Below, in pieces: positions 6,001 to 7,635 of a stretch of DNA of 7,635 nt (position 1 is its first letter; the number at the start of each line of letters is the position of its first letter). The stretch comes from an uncultured Mycoplasmatales bacterium (GTDB lineage Bacteria; Bacillota_I; Bacilli_A; Mycoplasmatales; Mycoplasmoidaceae), in assembly GCA_910578525.1 (NCBI GenBank), contig CAJTRF010000039.1:1-7635 (forward strand). Direction: 5' to 3'. Position numbers and translations under genes: made by a program. The notes below the pieces were generated by a model that did no database searches, was not told the DNA's origin, and saw only the letters and a list, made by a program, of their open reading frames with translations.

Positions 6001-7635
6001 TAATACTTTATTTGCTTATAGCCATTTAAATAATCTTTTATGTCTTTTGCAATATTCACTAAATCATTTACTGTTTGTTCGCTAATTATATCATTTAATT
6101 GAAGGTTACGAATGAATAATAGAATAGATTGACGTATTGCTTCATCAGTCGGTGGTTGTTGTTCTTGCTTTACATTATTCCTTCTTGTACCTCTTCTTCT
6201 ATCTTGTTGCAGTTCTCTAAAAGTTTCATTAAGACTGTTTATTACATTATTGGAACGTATAATTTGGTCTACTTTTGTTACAAACTCCTCATCATTTTCA
6301 ATATCAATATCATTTTCTTCATATAATTCTTTAAGAGTATCTTTAACTTCTTGTTCAGGCATTGTTACATTTTTAATACCATCTTCCTCAAGATCTTTTT
6401 GAATCATTTCAAGCTTAAAACTAATCAAATCAATATCTGGAAATTCTTCGTTTGTATAATATTCTGATATACTTGGTATGTTTAATGGTCTATTCTCCTG
6501 TTCTTCAATCATTTCTTCATATCTTTGTTCTTCTTTATTAGTTTGTTCCTCTTTATCTTGTTTTTCTTTATTAGTTTGTTCCTCTTTATTAGTTTGCTCT
6601 TCTTTATTCGGTTCGACATTATCATTTTGTTCTACTGTTGCTTGTGCTTCTTCATCATCACTAAAAATCTTTTCTTTTAGATTATTCTTCTTTAATTTAC
6701 TTCCTATATTTCTATGTTTTTGAATATAATGTTCAATTTGGTCCTGTCCTCTGAAAATATAAACGCTATATAGTTTAATATAATCATCTTCATCTAATGA
6801 TTTAAAATCATAACCTTTATCACTTAAATATTGATTGATATTTTGTTGTATTTGGGGGATTGTAGGTCTATTTTCTTTATCAATAAATAATGGTTTTTCT
6901 GTTTCTCTATCTTTATTACTTTTACTTTTTTTAAGACTAGTAATTCGAGCTTTAATAATTTTTCTGATAATATCTTTATTGCCATACAATTTGAGCAGTT
7001 CTTTATATTTTTCGTCTGTATTACCTAAACCTTCAAAATTGTTTTCTTCACACAAATCGTTAACTAAATTCTCTCTTCGATCATCAATATCTTTCATTAC
7101 TTCTGCTTTTGTTTTTTCTAGACTATTTGTATTAAGATATACCTGAATAAAATCATTCATAAATACGGATGAAGGTGTGTCAAAACCAGCATCATAATAC
7201 ATATTATTAATCATTTTACGAGTGTTTTTGACTTCTTGTTCTTTTTCGGGTGGTATTCCAATAATTTGTTTTTCTTCTGATTCTATAGGATTTGGTTGGT
7301 CATCATCTTCATCCTTCTCACTTTCGTTTTCATTTGAATTATCGTTTTCGTTTGAATTCTGCTGCGTAATAACATGTTCTTCAGCTTTTTTCTGTAAATA
7401 TTTCAGAAACTGTTCATATTTTTTATCATTATTAGGACTAAAATATTCTAGAAGAATTTCAGGTAATTTTAATGAAGTTCCATCAATAATTCTTGTAAAA
7501 TCTGCTACCATTTCGTCTAAACTTTCTTTAAAAGCTGAACGATCAGCAACAATTTCCTCTTCAGATGAATTTGATACAATTTGTGAAGCAATTTCAAATA
7601 TTTTATCTTTACTAATCTGATTAGCAATGCCAAAT
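1..7635 (-). CDS. Interior of a giant helical-repeat protein, unknown function, partial at both ends
   Basis: One minus-strand frame (codons 7632-7634 down to 3-5) runs 2,544 codons without a stop, which is far beyond chance in DNA this AT-rich. The start and stop both lie outside, so the full protein exceeds 2,544 residues. The translation is rich in Lys, Glu, Asn, Asp, Tyr, Leu and Ile and poor in Pro and Gly, as expected for charged alpha-helical or coiled-coil proteins. Its order is short helical modules with linkers (1-616), a Q/E-rich linker (617-673), a long helical part with an early cysteine cluster (681-1560), a Trp/Tyr-rich stretch (1561-1744), YN-type repeats (1745-2280), a basic GK/W linker (2286-2312) and a terminal helical part (2333-2544). 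All 17 Trp codons are TGG. I see no P-loop, protease, polymerase or kinase motif, no transmembrane stretch and no beta-rich adhesin composition. Scaffold or cytoskeletal function is inference only. The family is not recognised. Confidence 0.93.
3..638 (-). other. Terminal helical segment seen in the window (protein segment)
   Basis: Residues 2333-2544 begin with KFARLKRAAKEAGMTEDDVEEL, a helix-turn-helix-like unit with an acidic third part (SDEPEDI) that resembles the N-terminal modules. Two further YN anchors follow: YPLVQKYNK (Y2378) and DDFNTLRQKYNK (Y2429, unit at 240-383). Another YNKY lies at 2527-2530. Three tryptophans (2481, 2499, 2541) occur in the last 65 residues. The sequence is still in open frame at the left edge, and the final GLDFYESWLLS looks like the start of another turn and helix, so the protein clearly continues. 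Confidence 0.5.
699..779 (-). other. Basic Gly/Lys/Trp-rich linker (GKGGGK...WGK)
   Basis: Residues 2286-2312 are Lys/Gly-rich with two tryptophans: ETKKGTK, NWGKGGGKQWGKQ and KHNFGKK. There are no acidic residues between the TKK and the final KK, whereas the flanks are acidic (EEPEPEKE before, NIEEPIKNDDD after). The composition suggests a flexible, positively charged loop that could touch nucleic acid, acidic filaments or membranes, but this is inference. It separates the YN array from the terminal helical segment, and its codons produce a G-run tract on the coding strand. Confidence 0.65.
727..754 (-). other. G-run, purine-rich tract on the coding strand
   Basis: On the plus strand, C runs lie at 727-730, 739-743, 745-746 and 751-754. 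The coding strand therefore carries GGGG, GG, GGGGG and GGGG separated by A-rich spacers, which could form a two-layer G-quadruplex. It is conspicuous in otherwise very AT-rich DNA. The simplest cause is the GGA/GGG glycine and tryptophan codons of the linker. Any regulatory role is speculation. Confidence 0.4.
795..2402 (-). repeat. Degenerate ~84-residue (252-bp) protein repeat array with YN motif
   Basis: Units align around an anchor tyrosine, usually Tyr-Asn: Y1758 (YQN), Y1839, Y1940, Y2024, Y2109, Y2183 and Y2270 (YD). Spacings are 81, 101, 84, 85, 74 and 87 residues. The clearest copies start NETYKTEVAKYNGYY (about 1850 downward), NQNFNNALEEYNKVF (about 1598), NTDFNTAFENYNKKF (about 1343) and HSNYSDKLDTYNKEY (about 1121). 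Each has a pattern of aromatic, 3-4 residues, hydrophobic, 2 residues, YN, then a variable loop, a helix with a Leu/Phe face, and a helix with Ala and Leu (SEAYMKLKLA, DEAYCYLILDEY). Units have diverged too far for DNA-level repeats to remain. Length and motif differ from spectrin (~106), HEAT (~40) or TPR (34) repeats, so no known repeat family is assigned. Confidence 0.7.
2403..2954 (-). other. Trp/Tyr-rich helical segment between the central region and the YN repeats
   Basis: Residues 1561-1744 carry W1605, W1612, W1659 and W1660 and many tyrosines (LGYYNDYITDY, YLEYIIKYW, DAYNLYSNYQ). A unit resembling the later repeats is visible from FDFSKYTATPGDLEKL through DLTLKDGWWESVDAY. Two further YN/NKY sites occur at YNK 1697-1699 and NKYG 1711-1714. 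The segment probably belongs to the same degenerate array, but its units are not cleanly phased. Confidence 0.45.
2955..5594 (-). other. Long central alpha-helical region (protein segment)
   Basis: Residues 681-1560 are continuous charged helical sequence without long low-complexity tracts except a Lys/Asn/Ser-rich spacer near 1521-1555 (KQKKKSRSEF, KNGGNSSKEK). Tryptophan first appears here (933, 934, then 1088, 1112, 1156, 1268, 1276, 1369), while residues 1-932 have none. Motifs like those of the C-terminal array recur: FDYNKYRGDY, IDDYND and YIYNYQNRND, each followed by long helices such as LENLKKEFFDLF. The repeat pattern therefore probably begins here but is too diverged to phase by eye. 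A coiled-coil-like stretch lies near 1251-1270 (KLRKELEEKQEL). Confidence 0.55.
4902..5480 (-). other. Cysteine-enriched helical segment
   Basis: Residues 719-911 contain ten cysteines (719, 735, 777, 797, 845, 855, 857, 885, 896, 911). The remaining 2,351 residues contain only nine. A compact group, H844-C845 with C855 and C857 (GHC...YCEC), could bind metal or form disulfides, but the spacing does not match a zinc-finger pattern I know. The surrounding sequence is helical, for example FCDFLTVFETAESFINTF. This looks like a distinct folded domain at the start of the body of the protein. Confidence 0.6.
5616..5783 (-). repeat. Gln/Glu-rich tract with 15-bp repeats
   Basis: Residues 618-673 are mostly Gln with scattered Glu, Pro, Ala and Leu. 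The core (5616-5699) contains two identical 15-base copies of ctcttgctgttgttg (5670-5684 and 5685-5699) and a near copy at 5655-5669, each encoding QQQQE on the minus strand. CAA and CAG are mixed, which should lower slippage compared with a pure CAG run. The tract divides the N-terminal modules from the long helical body and is probably disordered or a single extended helix. Q-rich tracts are common in protist proteins and in some large DNA viruses; they are less typical of bacteria. Confidence 0.88.
5787..6149 (-). repeat. Tandem pair of homologous ~60-residue helical modules
   Basis: Residues 496-562 and 563-616 align visibly. TDEAIRQSILLFI matches TDVAIRIDILRIL, VNDLVNIAKDIKDY matches FVNLCNLAKQTSDY, and LNGYKQIKYYLISRF matches RNDYRAVRQRIQNL. 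The period is 67 residues, including a Pro-rich spacer (NNHPEEPVP). This is the clearest intragenic duplication in the N-terminal part, and the pair also follows the looser pattern of the other N-terminal modules. It is diverged in DNA, so it is an old duplication. Function is unknown. Confidence 0.8.
6216..6443 (-). other. Fifth N-terminal helical module (protein segment)
   Basis: Residues 398-473 include KLEMIQKDLEEDGI, then VKDTLKELYEEN, then FVTKVDQIIRSNN and a further helix SLNETFREL. The first three elements fit the N-terminal module pattern (Gly-Ile turn, L-x-x-L-Y second helix, spaced Ile third helix) with an acidic insertion (DIDIENDEE) before the third helix. A strongly basic patch, RRRGTRR (residues 479-485), ends the segment and leads into the sixth module. 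Confidence 0.5.
6525..6611 (-). repeat. 18-bp minisatellite encoding (T)NKEEQ repeats
   Basis: Five consecutive units at 6525-6542, 6543-6557 (shortened to 15 bp), 6558-6575, 6576-6593 and 6594-6611 share the plus-strand form ttgttcctctttattagt with small changes. On the minus strand they encode, in protein order, PNKEEQ, TNKEEQ, TNKEKQ, DKEEQ and TNKEEQ (residues 342-370). All length changes are multiples of three. The stretch sits in a long charged linker (residues about 313-395) and is probably a single charged helix or disordered. Copy number is likely variable between strains (inference). Confidence 0.9.
6705..6866 (-). other. Fourth N-terminal helical module (protein segment)
   Basis: Residues 257-310 start with a Pro-bounded segment (RPTIPQ) and then show the module pattern clearly: INQYLSDKGYDF, then DDYIKLYSVYIF, then DQIEHYIQKH. 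The Gly-Tyr turn and the YIKLY second helix match the second, third and fifth modules in position. It is followed by a basic stretch (SKLKKNNLKEK) and then the NKEEQ repeat linker. Confidence 0.5.
6939..7223 (-). other. Second and third N-terminal helical modules (protein segment)
   Basis: Residues 138-232 hold two consecutive units. The first runs from KMINNMYYDAGF through FMNDFIQVYL to KAEVMKDI. The second runs from LVNDLCEENNF through YKELLKLYG to DIIRKIIKARI. Both follow the N-terminal pattern: helix, turn with Gly plus an aromatic/aliphatic residue (or NF), a 9-12 residue spacer, a second helix carrying aromatic-x-x-L-Y, and a third helix with spaced isoleucines. The layout superficially recalls UBA/CUE-type three-helix bundles, but no family can be assigned by eye. 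A basic linker (residues 233-256, SLKKSKSNKDRETEK) follows. Confidence 0.5.
7224..7364 (-). other. Acidic, Asn/Ser/Glu-rich disordered linker
   Basis: Residues 91-137 are dominated by Asn, Ser, Glu and Asp, including ESEKDEDDD, followed by a short Pro-containing part (QPNPIESEEK, IIGIPPEKEQ). No helix with a hydrophobic face is visible, so this is most likely a flexible linker between the first and second helical modules. It contains an 18-base internal duplication, listed separately. Confidence 0.7.
7326..7361 (-). repeat. 18-bp imperfect tandem duplication (2 copies)
   Basis: Copies at 7326-7343 and 7344-7361 differ at a few bases and encode DNSNEN and QNSNEN on the minus strand. The length is a multiple of three, so the frame is kept. 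It looks like a replication-slippage product within the acidic linker. Confidence 0.75.
7377..7607 (-). other. First N-terminal helical module (protein segment)
   Basis: Residues about 10-86 read as several amphipathic helices without Pro/Gly breaks, with hydrophobic spacing as in IFEIASQIV, SLDEMVADFTRII and LPEILLEYF, ending in a Lys-rich helix (YEQFLKYLQKKAEE). It resembles the later N-terminal modules in size and helix pattern, but it is the least alike. Membership of that repeat family is inference. The gene already runs in open frame from the window edge, so no start codon can be chosen here. Confidence 0.45.

Noticed and set aside
6478..6723. Plus-strand frame rich in Ser, Cys and Leu with apparent SLLVCSS repeats
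   Set aside because: The repeats are the antisense image of the NKEEQ minisatellite. The minus-strand frame explains the region and has the coherent composition.
7222..7620. Plus-strand frame of 132 codons with Ser/Phe repeats
   Set aside because: It is the antisense of the acidic Asn/Ser/Glu linker and first helical module. The shorter plus frames at 1998-2192, 6129-6326 and 6835-7146 are rejected for the same reason.
1..7635. CRISPR array, tRNA or mobile element
   Set aside because: There are no spaced identical direct repeats, no cloverleaf-like GC stems and no terminal inverted repeats or transposase motifs. Only short in-frame slippage repeats were found.

Overview
The whole window appears to be the interior of one very large gene on the minus strand. 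Read from 7634 down to 3, one frame stays open for 2,544 codons with no TAA, TAG or TGA. Neither the start codon nor the stop codon lies inside the window. No other gene, RNA gene, promoter or mobile element could be supported, and there is no intergenic DNA. Residue numbers below count from the first complete codon (7632-7634) and are not true protein positions.

The source is a strongly AT-rich genome (by eye roughly 70-75% A+T, not counted). All 17 tryptophans are TGG and no TGA occurs in frame, which argues against a mycoplasma/spiroplasma code. No TAA or TAG occurs in frame, which argues against ciliate-type codes and against TAG-recoded phages. The lack of introns, the Q/E-rich slippage tracts and the charged, all-helical composition fit an AT-rich protist (for example a trichomonad-like lineage) or a large DNA virus. 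A low-GC bacterium or phage cannot be excluded. I do not recognise the protein family and assign no gene symbol.

Layout from the N-terminal side (right to left): (1) residues 1-616 (5787-7635) hold about seven copies of a short helical module, strung between acidic, basic and repeat-rich linkers. (2) A Gln/Glu-rich linker follows (5616-5783). (3) Residues 681-1560 (2955-5594) form a long helical region whose first part is rich in cysteine. (4) Residues 1561-1744 (2403-2954) are a Trp/Tyr-rich helical stretch. (5) Residues 1745-2280 (795-2402) form a degenerate array of about 84-residue units built around a Tyr-Asn motif. (6) A Gly/Lys/Trp-rich basic linker sits on a G-run tract (699-779). (7) A final helical segment (3-638) runs off the left edge.

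The likely picture, by inference, is a giant intracellular scaffold or cytoskeleton-like protein made of helical repeats joined by flexible linkers. There is no visible catalytic motif, membrane segment or secretion signal in the part seen.
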